Notes: a model not told the origin generated them from the sequence alone. Shown: positions 36,325 through 45,740, numbered from the stretch's first letter. The stretch: DNA of 64,000 nucleotides from Shewanella sediminis HAW-EB3 (GCF_000018025.1 NC_009831.1:4588001-4652000); one strand, 5' to 3'. Numbers and translations: made by a program.

Positions 36325-36526
36325 GTAGGAGCGGCTTTAGCCGCGAAGGTTTCCGGCAGCATGAAAGGAGTCAGTTCCCAGCCAAAAGCTTCGCCGGGAT
36401 GACGGGCTATAATATGTAGGAGCGGCTTCAGCCGCGAAGGTTTCCGGCAGCATGAAAGTAGTCGGTTCCCAGCCAAAAGTATCGCCGGGATGACGGCTAC
36501 TATGTAGGAGCGGCTTCAGCCGCGAA
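36325..36526. repeat. Tandem array of three REP-bearing units
   Basis: GTAGGAGCGGCTTTAGCCGC plus gaa (or the ttc/cag variant) occurs at 36325-36347, 36416-36438 and 36504-36526. Between copies lies a repeated spacer (ccggcagcatgaaag, gttcccagccaaaag, cgccgggatgacgg), so the unit is about 90 bp. No gene is present in 36205-36606. Confidence 0.9.
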
Positions 36527-36606
36527 AGCTTGTCGCCCTATCGCCTTCCCGGACTTTTCTTGAACCTTATCGCCCTCTTAATCTCAAACCTTCTTAATCT
36601 CAAACC

Positions 36607-37467
36607 TTAGTCATTGGCGCACCTGAAGCCAATGGAACCATAGATGCTATCACCACTGATTGGCGCTTTGATATTACGAAAAGAGCTGCGCAGGTTAAGT
36701 GCCGTCTCATCCCATGAGCCGCCCCTTACAACCTTACGGGGGGTGGGTTTCTGATCCGTAAGGTTCCCTTGAACATATTGTGCGATACCATCTTTCGCAT
36801 ACCAGTTCATGGTCCACTCTCCGACATTGCCATGCATATCGAATAGGCCCAGTGCATTGGCAGATCTTGAGCCTATCGGCCAGGTACGGTCCTCCCCACA
36901 ACCATCGGGTTCTCCAGCTACGGAGCCCATGGTTTTACCGTCGTCCAAAATAGCTTGCTTGCAGCTAACGGCATCTCCCCAGGGATATCGCGTTAAACTC
37001 GATGCACGAGCCGCCTTCTCCCACTCCGCCTCATAAGGCAGACGCTGGCCTCGCCATTGGCAAAAAGCCTGTGCCTGCGACCAATCGACGCAATTGATAG
37101 GGTGATGATCCCGCCCCTTAGCCCCTAAGTTACAGTATTGATTACGGTCATGATCTTTAGGTCTTTGGCACTTCCCCGCATCCAGACAGGCTTGATATTC
37201 ACTGACCATTACCTCATGAGTATCGATGTAAAATGCAGGCACAAAAACGGATACTCCACCGGGTTTTCCCTCGTCGGACTCACAGTCACTATCTTTGACT
37301 GAACACCCCATCTGAAATGAAGATTCTGGCACCAACACCCCCACTTTCAGCTGAGTTGAATCGGCTAAAACCGATGAACTCATTAAGAGTGGGAGCAGGC
37401 TTAATTGCGACACGATTAATCGCGATAACCCTGGCAGTGGTAAGTGAGATAATTTCAAACCAGACAT
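36607..37467 (-). CDS. Exported formylglycine-generating-enzyme-like (SUMF1/FGE) domain protein
   Basis: The protein of about 286 residues starts at the Met at 37467, where AAGGA and a signal peptide (ending SSSVLA) are found; ATG 37545 adds 26 residues without such support. The FGE-sulfatase domain is clear: FYIDTHEVMVSEYQAC, PINCVDWSQAQAFCQW, RLPYEAEWEKAAR, GLFDMHGNVGEW, VVRGGSWD and GSIGFRC. True FGE converts sulfatase Cys to formylglycine, but many bacterial homologues have other roles. Several extra Cys pairs suggest periplasmic disulfides. No sulfatase lies in the window. Confidence 0.85.
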   Translation of the reverse strand: MSGLKLSHLPLPGLSRLIVSQLSLLPLLMSSSVLADSTQLKVGVLVPESSFQMGCSVKDSDCESDEGKPGGVSVFVPAFYIDTHEVMVSEYQACLDAGKCQRPKDHDRNQYCNLGAKGRDHHPINCVDWSQAQAFCQWRGQRLPYEAEWEKAARASSLTRYPWGDAVSCKQAILDDGKTMGSVAGEPDGCGEDRTWPIGSRSANALGLFDMHGNVGEWTMNWYAKDGIAQYVQGNLTDQKPTPRKVVRGGSWDETALNLRSSFRNIKAPISGDSIYGSIGFRCAND

Positions 37468-37677
37468 AACATCTTCCTTATGTAATTTCTGTAAACGACC
37501 CTTCCACATTGAAGCGCTCAATGGGCTGTTCAATTCAGTGTTCAACTAAGTGTCCAAGAAGCAGCCGGAGTCATTAAAGGACCTTACTCCCCTTAAGTTC
37601 CTTTCACTATAGAGTTAACTGTTTAAAATAAACACTACCAAGATAAGAATTAACTCATGTAAACTGATCTACCTACT

Positions 37678-37697
37678 AAAAATAATAATCATTAGCA
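37678..37697 (+). promoter_or_regulatory. Fur-box-like sequence upstream of the MFS gene
   Basis: AAAATAATAATCATTAGCAT closely resembles the Fur consensus (GATAATGATAATCATTATC). It ends 12 bp before the MFS start codon, where repressor binding would block transcription or early elongation. Confidence 0.55.
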
Positions 37698-37709
37698 TGG
37701 AATGACACT

Positions 37710-38900
37710 ATGAGTAAAAGCCCGCAAAAACTCCTTCTCTGGATGACTTTTATCATGTCTCTGGTGTTTTCGGTATGGCAGGTGCTTTTAAATAATTTCG
37801 TTATCGAACAGGCACAATTCACAGGTGCCGAAATTGGTGTGCTCCAGAGTTTACGAGAGGTTCCTGGCTTTCTCGCCTTCACCGCCATCTTCATTCTTCT
37901 GCTTATCCGCGAACAAGCATTTGCACTACTCTCGCTCGCCCTATTGTGTGTCGGCGTCGCGATCACAGGCTTTTTCCCCCAAGTCTTAGGGCTTTATCTG
38001 ACTACCATATTGATGTCAGTCGGATTTCATTACTTCGAAACCATCAACCAGTCCCTGACGCTACAATGGGTGGATAAGAAAGAGACAGCCGGTTTTCTGG
38101 GTAAGGCACTGGCATGGCGCTCTGCGGCGGCGCTGTCAGGCTATGCCAGCATCTGGCTAATCATGAGTTGGCTTAAACTCGATTATGTGTGGATGTACGC
38201 GCTGATAGGCTGCTTGGGCCTCTTGATGGTGATCACTATTACCGTGTATTTCCCCCAATTTGAGGTCGGAGAGCCCCAACATAAGAAGGTGATCCTCAGA
38301 AAAAAATATTGGCTCTATTACCTGCTGACTTTTTTCTCCGGGGCAAGACGCCAAATATTCATGGTGTTCGCCGGCTTTATGATGGTGGAAAAGTTTGGCT
38401 ATAGTGTGAGTGAAATTACCACATTATTTCTCATCAACTACGTTATTAACCTGCTGTTTGCTCCGGCTATCGGTCGCTTCATCGGTCGAATTGGCGAGCG
38501 AAGAGCACTGACAATTGAGTACCTTGGACTGATCATCATCTTTGTCAGCTATGCACTGGTTGAACACCCTGAAATGGCGGCCGCACTCTATGTTATCGAC
38601 CATCTGTTATTTGCGATGGCCATAGCGATCAAAACCTATTTCCAAAAAATTGCCGACAGCAAAGATATTGCCGCGACCATGTCAGTTAGCTTTACGATTA
38701 ACCACATCGCCGCAGTCGTGATCCCGGCCATGCTGGGCCTGCTTTGGCTATACTCACCTCAAGCGGTATTCTACATAGGGGCGGGGTTCGCAGCCTGCTC
38801 GCTGCTTCTGGCCAGGAATATTCCAACGATGCCTACTCAGGGAAATGAAGTGAATTGGTCATGGAGTCCAAAAAAAACAGCACACAGAGTGAAGCAATGA
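37710..38900 (+). CDS. Major facilitator superfamily transporter, probably iron-regulated
   Basis: The 396-residue protein has about eleven or twelve hydrophobic helices, and GRFIGRIGERRAL near the middle resembles the MFS loop between helices. Substrate is unknown. A strong Fur-like box directly upstream suggests expression under iron limitation, as for siderophore exporters or importers, but no siderophore synthesis genes are present. GGAATGAC serves as a weak ribosome site. Confidence 0.82.
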   Translation: MSKSPQKLLLWMTFIMSLVFSVWQVLLNNFVIEQAQFTGAEIGVLQSLREVPGFLAFTAIFILLLIREQAFALLSLALLCVGVAITGFFPQVLGLYLTTILMSVGFHYFETINQSLTLQWVDKKETAGFLGKALAWRSAAALSGYASIWLIMSWLKLDYVWMYALIGCLGLLMVITITVYFPQFEVGEPQHKKVILRKKYWLYYLLTFFSGARRQIFMVFAGFMMVEKFGYSVSEITTLFLINYVINLLFAPAIGRFIGRIGERRALTIEYLGLIIIFVSYALVEHPEMAAALYVIDHLLFAMAIAIKTYFQKIADSKDIAATMSVSFTINHIAAVVIPAMLGLLWLYSPQAVFYIGAGFAACSLLLARNIPTMPTQGNEVNWSWSPKKTAHRVKQ

Positions 38901-38960
38901 GCCATTTTGGTTAAGATAGCGAGTATAATATTCGTTCGATAACAAACCCGTGGGTAGAGC

Positions 38961-39794
38961 ATGGTTGAATTAGCAAGGATCAATGAGACAAAGGCTGCAC
39001 AGTCTGATGTGTCGGCCCGCAAAAAAGCACTGCTATTAGGTCGCCAGTTAGGGTTAAGCAGCGAAGAGGGCTATCGCCCCGGCAATGCCTCTGTCGCCGA
39101 ACGGGCAGCCTTTCGTCAGCAAAAAGTATCCAGCCAGTACCAGGCTAATTTAGAAACGATCTATGCGATAGCACTCAGCAATACGCCTTCCGATGTAACC
39201 GGAGTCGACCTCGATCCTGACTGGGCACACCAATTTTTTCAAATCGCCGAGCAGATCCATAACCGCAAGATGCAGGAGTTATGGGGACGAATACTGGCCA
39301 ATGAGATAACCACCCCAGGTAACTTTAGTTTAAGGACCCTGTCGACCCTAAAGCAGTTAACCCATAAAGAAGCTCAGATATTTGAAAAAGCCCTGGGTAT
39401 GGCGGTAAAGGTCAATAATGAATCACGCCTAAAGCTAATCATAGGCTATCGATACACAGGCGGTTTTGGGCAAATATTCAGAAAATCTTCACCTATCAAT
39501 ATTGGTCTTTCCAATTTTGGCCTGCCCTACTCCAATATTCTGACCTTAGTCGATGCAGGCATTCTGCACAGAGGCGAGTTCGAGACCGGACTACTAAACA
39601 GCAAAACCCCCATGAGCTTCACCTTGCTCGATGAAAAAATGAAATTAACCCCTAAGAGCGGTCATCTGCTATTTAATTATTATCGGTTAACGCCTATCGG
39701 TGACGAGTTAACTCAACTCATACACCCCAAAGCTGATACCGAGTACGCAAAAGCCTTCAAGACACTATTTTCAAAAGATTTTAAGATTGAGTAA
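38961..39794 (+). CDS. Conserved hypothetical protein, TIGR03899/DUF2806-like
   Basis: The 277-residue soluble protein contains DWAHQFFQIAEQIHNRKMQELWGRILANEI and LRTLSTLKQLTHKEAQIF, split here across the helical core typical of a family seen in Vibrio and Shewanella. No catalytic motif is visible and its function is not known. It follows the MFS gene by 60 bp in the same direction. Family assignment is from memory. Confidence 0.65.
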   Translation: MVELARINETKAAQSDVSARKKALLLGRQLGLSSEEGYRPGNASVAERAAFRQQKVSSQYQANLETIYAIALSNTPSDVTGVDLDPDWAHQFFQIAEQIHNRKMQELWGRILANEITTPGNFSLRTLSTLKQLTHKEAQIFEKALGMAVKVNNESRLKLIIGYRYTGGFGQIFRKSSPINIGLSNFGLPYSNILTLVDAGILHRGEFETGLLNSKTPMSFTLLDEKMKLTPKSGHLLFNYYRLTPIGDELTQLIHPKADTEYAKAFKTLFSKDFKIE

Positions 39795-39928
39795 GAACGA
39801 GTTAAAGGCAGGGAAAGACAGTGTTAAGTTTTAAGTCACGAGAGCAAGATAAGCAAAGAAAGCTATAAGCTTCAAACCTGGAGCCTGCTCTTTACAAAGA
39901 ATGAGTTCAGGATGACGGGCTCAATAGC

Positions 39929-40110
39929 TTCGCGGCTAAAGCCACTCCTACATGGGGAATGTCGAACCTCGTGGCTAGAACCTAGAACCTCGTAGCCCCA
40001 AAACATTCGCGGCTAAAGCCGCTCCTACATAGAGAACGTCGCAACCCTCACCTCGTTCCCCGCACCTCGTGACTCGTAGCCTGTAGCTGTAGCTGTAGCT
40101 GTAGCCCTTA
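39929..40110. repeat. REP palindromes, CTAG-rich string and tgtagc microsatellite
   Basis: REP copies lie at 39929-39951 (with one arm mutated, gccactcc) and 40006-40028. Between them is ggctagaacctagaacc. At about 40081-40105 the six-base word tgtagc repeats four times. This fills most of the 39795-40119 gap and contains no gene. Confidence 0.85.
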
Positions 40111-40119
40111 GCCTGCGGC

Positions 40120-40944
40120 TTATAACTCATAACTGATAGGGCGGGACTCAGAGTCACTCTGAGGTGTAAACCAGTTAAGCGTATCGGCAAGCTGAACCAC
40201 CTCGCCGATGATCATCAAGGCAGGCATCTTCAATTCAGGATCTGCCGCGAGTTGTTCCAGCTCTCCCAGCTTACCGATAAAACGGCGCTGCTCGGATGTG
40301 GTCGCCTTAGAGACGATGGCTACCGGGGTTTGAGCACTTCGTCCGGCATCGATAAGCCCCTGACTGATAATCCCCGCATTGAGGATCCCCATATAGATAA
40401 CTAAGGTGTTACTGGGGTTGGCATAGTTTGCCCAGTCCATAGGCCTACTGCCCAACTGACAATGTCCCGTGATAAAGGTTACGCCCTGAGCATGATCTCT
40501 GTGGGTCAGGGGAATACCGGCATAGGATGAGGTGCCGCTGGCTGCGGTAATGCCCGGTACAACTTCAAACTCCAGCCCGGCTTCAACTAAACTTTGCAGC
40601 TCCTCTCCGCCACGGCCGAAAATAAACGGGTCTCCGCCTTTTAAGCGCACCACATTCTTACGGGTAAATCCTTTGGTCACCAGGAGTTGGTTTATCTCAT
40701 CTTGATTCGCACTATGTTTACCCGCTCGTTTACCGACGGCAATTTTTTCAGCATCAAAGGGAACGAGTGCCATGATATCTTCACTGACCAGGGCGTCGTA
40801 GAGAACCACCTCTGCACTCTTTAGGATCCGGTACGCCTTGAGTGTCAGCAATTCGACATCTCCCGGCCCTGCACCTACCAGCCAAACTTTTCCACCCGCT
40901 CTCTGACCCGGTAAAGTTACAATTTCCATCTCACAGCCCCACAT
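40120..40944 (-). CDS. cobA: Uroporphyrinogen-III C-methyltransferase (SUMT)
   Basis: The 274-residue protein has the SUMT signatures VWLVGAGPGDVELLTLKAYR, VRLKGGDPFIFGRGGEE, VPGITAASGTSSYAGIPLTHR and PALMIIGEVV. It makes precorrin-2 from uroporphyrinogen III with two SAM, the branch point to sirohaem and corrinoids. It is the free-standing form, not the CysG fusion. Both sirohaem (for CysI at 50 kb) and corrinoid (for RdhA) would draw on it. Met6 is an alternative start. Confidence 0.9.
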   Translation of the reverse strand: MWGCEMEIVTLPGQRAGGKVWLVGAGPGDVELLTLKAYRILKSAEVVLYDALVSEDIMALVPFDAEKIAVGKRAGKHSANQDEINQLLVTKGFTRKNVVRLKGGDPFIFGRGGEELQSLVEAGLEFEVVPGITAASGTSSYAGIPLTHRDHAQGVTFITGHCQLGSRPMDWANYANPSNTLVIYMGILNAGIISQGLIDAGRSAQTPVAIVSKATTSEQRRFIGKLGELEQLAADPELKMPALMIIGEVVQLADTLNWFTPQSDSESRPISYEL

Positions 40945-41599
40945 ACTATTGAATACAGTGAAATATAACGGCCAGCTTATAACTTAATAAATAGTTAAAA
41001 GTTAATATTTATAACTTATAGTTATTAGAACACTTCTATTCCAACTCAATCTCCCCAAAACAGAGTGCTTACCGAGTGCTAATATCAAAACACATTTATT
41101 AACCGTTAAAAATCATAACCTTGCGCTTGCATATAATTTAAAGCATCGAAACGAATAACGGATGAGAATATGAACTTTCTCGACTTTGACACTAACTTAT
41201 CGCAAATAATTCTAGTCGAATGGTTGAGGTTAACCGGATCTAAACAATCTATACTCAACATCGTATTGGCAGCGCAGAGCGGCGGGTAGATGATGGCATT
41301 CACCTCCGGCCCATCTTAAAGCACAAGGCTATAAATCCAACTCATCAAGCAATACGAAACCAACGACATATCTGATATATCAATAAGATACATAAAGTCA
41401 GGTATCCACTTAACCGCATGCTTTTATGAACGAAAGGGTTATGAATAAAGCCAAGTAGACTACAATTGAGGTACATAAGATGAGTATTCATCATCAATTT
41501 GGTGTATCACATCCACTGTTTTTGAATCGGTTTTTTGGATCTGTTTTATCTGAAGCTTCTCGCATATAGGGCGCTGAAGTATACATATCAAGGAGTGAT
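40945..41599. other. Intergenic region of 655 bp, no convincing gene
   Basis: AT-rich sequence. A 65-codon minus-strand frame (41106-41303) lacks a ribosome site. A short plus-strand open frame without a start ends near 41458 with TACFYERKGYE, vaguely like the end of a GNAT acetyltransferase, but is too short to call. The promoter of the S41-like gene should lie near its right end. Confidence 0.4.
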
Positions 41600-43144
41600 A
41601 TGAGGTTTGGATTTAAAGAGATAGTAAATACATTTGGCTTATGTTTACTGATAAGTACACTACAACTGGCGCATTTAACCCTCACTTCCACGGAATACAG
41701 GGTGAGTCTGCGTCATGGTGAAATGCGCCACGATCTCAACATATTAGTTGATGAGCTCAGGCAGCATTCGGCATTTTCTGGCCTGAATAGCTCACGGTTG
41801 GAAAACATTGAGCAGGCAATAGACTCTATTCTCTATCGCTACCCCATCAATATTACCAGCGACAAATTCAAAGCCGAAGTGATAAAACTTATCGCCATGC
41901 TCGATGACCCGGGCACAAGCATCACCACCCACACACAAGCTTCAGGCGTCCTACCGTTACGGTTGAGACCCTTGGGAGATACCTGGCTCGCACTGAACGA
42001 GGACGAGCAACTGTTAGATCCGCAGCACCCCTACATTACTCACATCGATGGAATTCCACTCTCTCGCTGGATAGATGTCAGTTTACGTTTTATTCCGTAC
42101 TCCCTTAGACTGAGTCTTTCTCAGCAGATACAATGGCTTTCGCAACTTAACATGCTGAGAGCGGAGATGGGACTCGCCGTTACCAATAAGGTCAGGCTCA
42201 CTCTGACAGATAACCTGGATTCGAACATACAGCTGATATTAGCTGTGCAGACAGACTCTCCGCTAAAAGATGCACTCATCCTCAAAGACCCACTCGATAT
42301 TGAAAGCGGCGCCGCCCTGATTAGCATTACAGATCTGACCCGGTTTGAAACCGACCCCTTGGCGCTAAAAGAGTTACAACTCGCCTTTACGCACCCGTTA
42401 ACCATCCTGGACTTAAGAGAGGTTACCGGAAACAGTGACAGGCTATTGAGGCTACTGGTCAGTGAGTTTGCAGGAACAGAGCAATTTAACAGGAGTGATG
42501 AAGCCGATAGATACCTGATGGCGTTATCGCAATATCGGCGCTCGACGGACTTTAATGGCAATCTGCTCAGGCCGCTTAACTTTCTCCCTTTCGATGAATT
42601 TAATTTCTTCGAGCAGCTTCAATTTTCAGATATCAGCCAAACGATAAACAATGAAAATGCCGCCCGTTTTGGACACTGGTATGCCAGACGCTCTCCCGCA
42701 ATCACAGGATTAAACACAGATGAAAGCAAGGCTCATCGTCTCGCACTATTAATCGGTCCCGAATGCCGGGAGGAGTGTGAGTGGATAGCCTACGTAGCGA
42801 AATCTTTGCCCAGAGTGACACTTATTGGAGAGAAGACCTCCGGAGACTTAGGCAAACGCTATGGTTTCAGGTTACCCCAGAGCAATATCGAGGTAAGAGT
42901 CACTGCAAGTATTACCTACAGCGCACGAGGGAAATTACTATCGGGTATAGGTACCCAGCCGGACATAGAGCTACCAATCAATGAAACCATTCACTGGCAA
43001 GGTTTAGTCACCTTGCTCACTCATGAGAGAGGGCCCGGTGAAAATAATCAAGCAAGCGTTCCTGAACTATCGCTAAAACGAGTTGAAACTGCCGACTCGA
43101 AAAACTCAGCACTCATCGATTTATGGAGTCAAAGCTCCCCATAA
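41600..43144 (+). CDS. S41-peptidase-like exported protein lacking catalytic residues
   Basis: The 514-residue protein has an N-terminal signal or anchor (about 10-30), a helical region, and a C-terminal fold like the tail-specific peptidases (HRLALLIGPECREECEWIAY, VTLIGEKTSGDLGKRYGF, GIGTQPDIEL). In active S41 enzymes the Ser lies in a SASASE-type motif and the Lys in GEKTFGKG; here those positions read as Glu and Asp, so it is probably a pseudoenzyme. AAGGAGTGAT precedes the ATG. It is followed by two small unknown genes. Confidence 0.6.
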   Translation: MRFGFKEIVNTFGLCLLISTLQLAHLTLTSTEYRVSLRHGEMRHDLNILVDELRQHSAFSGLNSSRLENIEQAIDSILYRYPINITSDKFKAEVIKLIAMLDDPGTSITTHTQASGVLPLRLRPLGDTWLALNEDEQLLDPQHPYITHIDGIPLSRWIDVSLRFIPYSLRLSLSQQIQWLSQLNMLRAEMGLAVTNKVRLTLTDNLDSNIQLILAVQTDSPLKDALILKDPLDIESGAALISITDLTRFETDPLALKELQLAFTHPLTILDLREVTGNSDRLLRLLVSEFAGTEQFNRSDEADRYLMALSQYRRSTDFNGNLLRPLNFLPFDEFNFFEQLQFSDISQTINNENAARFGHWYARRSPAITGLNTDESKAHRLALLIGPECREECEWIAYVAKSLPRVTLIGEKTSGDLGKRYGFRLPQSNIEVRVTASITYSARGKLLSGIGTQPDIELPINETIHWQGLVTLLTHERGPGENNQASVPELSLKRVETADSKNSALIDLWSQSSP

Positions 43145-43285
43145 TATTAATTATCGAGCGTAAGCTTGCCCCTCAAAACTGACGATAAGAAAGCCAGATA
43201 TCAATTAAGGCAGTGCTTCTGTTAATATTACTTTAATATCGGTTAAAACAGCCCCTTAACTATGAGTACCTTAGGAGCAAGCTAG

Positions 43286-43633
43286 ATGTCCAATAAGGCC
43301 AAACACCTGTTAACGGCAGATACCTTTAACCGCGGTGCTCTGCGCATGACCGTCGCCTTGCTTCGTGGAGTCAATCCCAGATTAGCACTGACTATCCAAA
43401 ATCAGATGAGTGGGCCCCTTAATCCTCAATCGGATGCCTGCCCAAGCCCTAAAGATAATTTCAGGTTAACCCTTAAACCGATAGAAGTCAGACTTGTCGT
43501 TGAAACACTCAAGGCGAAGGGTGAGCATCCTAATGCAGACCCGGGAACAGAGATGCTTATCAAAGCACTGATCATCGACTGGGTAAACTATGCAAACTAC
43601 CTCATTGAGCTAGAAAATGAACATGATGCATAG
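43286..43633 (+). CDS. Hypothetical protein (115 residues)
   Basis: A soluble protein with LTADTFNRGALRMTVALLRG near the start and a helical C-terminal half ending in acidic residues (LIELENEHDA). AGGAGC lies about 10 bases upstream of the ATG. No family is recognised. It is between the S41-like gene and another small orphan, all on the plus strand. Confidence 0.6.
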   Translation: MSNKAKHLLTADTFNRGALRMTVALLRGVNPRLALTIQNQMSGPLNPQSDACPSPKDNFRLTLKPIEVRLVVETLKAKGEHPNADPGTEMLIKALIIDWVNYANYLIELENEHDA

Positions 43634-43724
43634 TAGAGTAGATATTAACATTAGCAATAACGAATGTGAGACACTCGGCTCCCCATAGGGAATTTGTCGC
43701 CTCGAGAAAACAATAAAACAGATA

Positions 43725-44117
43725 ATGGAATATAAAATGAGTAGTCCAATCGGTGGCTTCTATCTGAATGCGCAGTACAGAAAGAAGGCTGAAAAATTTG
43801 AGTTATCGAGCAAGCCAAAGTTAAATATCTCCATAGAGCTGCAACTCGATGGCGGCATCATCCTCAATGATTCTCAAATAGGTTTAGCCGATATAGAATG
43901 CCGGTTCTCAAGTTCTCAGGCTGCAATATCTCTTCACCCTACTGTCACAACCACAGGTATGATACGGCTCGATTGTTCAATAAAAATTGAACATCAAGAT
44001 GACGATATCGCGCAAACGAAACAACAGCTTGTAAATATTGAATCCAGCGAAACTCTTTCGACTCTGGTAGAGGGGAATGAGAGGATCAGATTAAAAATAA
44101 GCTGTAACATCTGTTAG
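43725..44117 (+). CDS. Hypothetical protein (130 residues)
   Basis: A probable beta-rich cytosolic protein without signal peptide, containing KLNISIELQLDGGIILNDSQ and ending SCNIC. It may begin at Met5 (43737). I do not recognise a family. It lies 91 bp after the 115-residue gene and 63 bp before the peroxiredoxin gene, in the same direction. Confidence 0.55.
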   Translation: MEYKMSSPIGGFYLNAQYRKKAEKFELSSKPKLNISIELQLDGGIILNDSQIGLADIECRFSSSQAAISLHPTVTTTGMIRLDCSIKIEHQDDDIAQTKQQLVNIESSETLSTLVEGNERIRLKISCNIC

Positions 44118-44180
44118 CTTTGATTTTTTCAATGTCTTAGTTAAATTGGATTAATGGATTAATGGATTCAGGAGATAGTA

Positions 44181-44708
44181 ATGATTAAACTGACTAAAAT
44201 ACTTATCGTGTCTTTAATACTGACTTGCTCGGCCTATGTGCAGGCAAGCGATCTCAAGGTCGGAGACAAGGCGCCGGACTTTAAATTACAGTCCACCAAC
44301 GGTGAATTCTATCAACTCAAGGATTATTTGGGGAAGCAGACATTAGTCCTGGCCTGGTACCCTATGGCCAATACCCGCGGATGCACCCTCGAGTGCCGCT
44401 CTCTGGTTCAAAAGGGGCATTTAATCCGTGAGTACAATGCGGCTTATATGATGGCAAGCGTCGACGACTTAGAAGATAACCAGGACTTTGCTAAGAAACA
44501 GAAAGCAGACTTTCCTATGTTAAGCGATCCGACCAAAGAGACCGCTAAAGCCTATGATGTGCTCAACTTTGTTCGCGTAGCCAGCAGAGTGACATTTTAT
44601 ATCGGTGAAGATGGGACAATATTAAAAATTGATGAAGATATTAACGCCGAAACGGCAGCGGAAGATATTGCAGCAACGCTGAAACAGTTGGGAATAGAGA
44701 AACAGTAA
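44181..44708 (+). CDS. Exported peroxiredoxin (AhpC/TSA, BCP-like)
   Basis: The 175-residue protein has a signal peptide (LILTCSAYVQA) then a thioredoxin-fold peroxiredoxin (GDKAPDFKLQSTNGE, and PMANTRGCTLECRSL with the peroxidatic Cys and a nearby possible resolving Cys). BCP-type enzymes are normally cytosolic, so periplasmic peroxide removal is the interesting aspect. GGAG at about 44170 supports the start. The 8-base word ggattaat repeats just upstream. Confidence 0.87.
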   Translation: MIKLTKILIVSLILTCSAYVQASDLKVGDKAPDFKLQSTNGEFYQLKDYLGKQTLVLAWYPMANTRGCTLECRSLVQKGHLIREYNAAYMMASVDDLEDNQDFAKKQKADFPMLSDPTKETAKAYDVLNFVRVASRVTFYIGEDGTILKIDEDINAETAAEDIAATLKQLGIEKQ

Positions 44709-44718
44709 AAGATTAAAA

Positions 44719-44757
44719 GGCCCTAGGTCCTAGAACCTAGAGCCTAGAGCCTAGGAA
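44719..44757. repeat. CTAG-rich degenerate repeat
   Basis: The words cctaggtcctag, aacctag, agcctag, agcctagg run together between convergent genes; five CTAG tetramers occur in under 40 bases. Confidence 0.75.
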
Positions 44758-44759
44758 CT

Positions 44760-45614
44760 CTACCCTTCTACCGCCTCACGGATCCGCTCTTTGCGTTCCT
44801 GCTCTTCATCGAAGGCCGCTTCGATTTCAGCCAGCACGGAATCGACATCAGCCGCCTTAGTGCTCTCTTTAAATTTCCCGGTCAACTCTGAGTCAGGATT
44901 CAACTTACCCGACTCGAACAGTGCCCACATCTCTTTCGCATATTTGGTCTTCAGTAACTCAGGAGCAAACTGACCATAATATTGAGTCATGTTGTTTACA
45001 TCACGCTCAAGCATTCGCTTGGCATTATTATTCGCTGCCGCATCGACGGCTTGAGGAAGATCGATGATCACCGGGCCGCAGCTGTCTAACAAGACATTAA
45101 ATTCGGACAGATCGCCATGGATAAGACCTGCACAGAGCATGCGCTGCACATCTTTCATGACCACCTTATGGTGCGCCAAAGCCTGCTCAGCTGTCAGGGT
45201 GACATCGTTTAATCTGGGGGCAACAAACCCTTGCTCATCGGTAATGAGCTCCATTAACAGCACACCATCGAAACAACCATATGGCTGAGGCACTCTTACG
45301 CCGGCATAAGCAAGACGAAACAGGGCATCAACCTCGGCATTCTGCCAGGCCTGCTCCTGTTCGTTACGACCAAACTTCGAGCCCTTCTCCATTGCACGAG
45401 CGCGTCGGCTATTTCGGCCTTTTCGACCTTCACGGTATTGAACAGCCTGTTTAAAGCTGCGCTTCTCCGCTTCTTTATAAATTTTGGCGCATCGAACTTC
45501 ATTGCCGCTACGAACAACAAATACATCGGCCTCTTTGCCACTCATTAATGGACGAAGGACTTCATCAACTAAGCCTTCATCTACGAGAGGCTGAATACGT
45601 TTCGGGATTTTCAT
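44760..45614 (-). CDS. RIO1-family serine/threonine kinase
   Basis: The 284-residue protein has the RIO kinase core: ADVFVVRSGNEVRCAKIYKE (ATP-binding Lys), LIHGDLSEFNVLL (catalytic loop) and VIIDLPQAVD (metal-binding DLPQ). An Arg/Lys-rich insert (REGRKGRNSRRARAMEKG) suggests contact with RNA or ribosomes, as for eukaryotic RIO1. The bacterial function is poorly known. It is single and convergent with the peroxiredoxin gene. Confidence 0.88.
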   Translation of the reverse strand: MKIPKRIQPLVDEGLVDEVLRPLMSGKEADVFVVRSGNEVRCAKIYKEAEKRSFKQAVQYREGRKGRNSRRARAMEKGSKFGRNEQEQAWQNAEVDALFRLAYAGVRVPQPYGCFDGVLLMELITDEQGFVAPRLNDVTLTAEQALAHHKVVMKDVQRMLCAGLIHGDLSEFNVLLDSCGPVIIDLPQAVDAAANNNAKRMLERDVNNMTQYYGQFAPELLKTKYAKEMWALFESGKLNPDSELTGKFKESTKAADVDSVLAEIEAAFDEEQERKERIREAVEG

Positions 45615-45740
45615 AGCGCCCTTATACCCTACTTAAGGGCTTGATGGAATATCTAAGCAAATTATCATTCAAAATAGATCGGTTCATGACCTCTCAATAC
45701 CTCGCTATACTAAAATGATTAATCACTACTTTTTAAACAC

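Noticed and set aside
39975..40190. 71-codon frame with SYSYSYRLRV
   Set aside because: It reads through REP and tgtagc repeats and overlaps the end of cobA.
41333..41458. Short frame ending TACFYERKGYE, like a GNAT tail
   Set aside because: Too short and the upstream part does not resemble the acetyltransferase fold.
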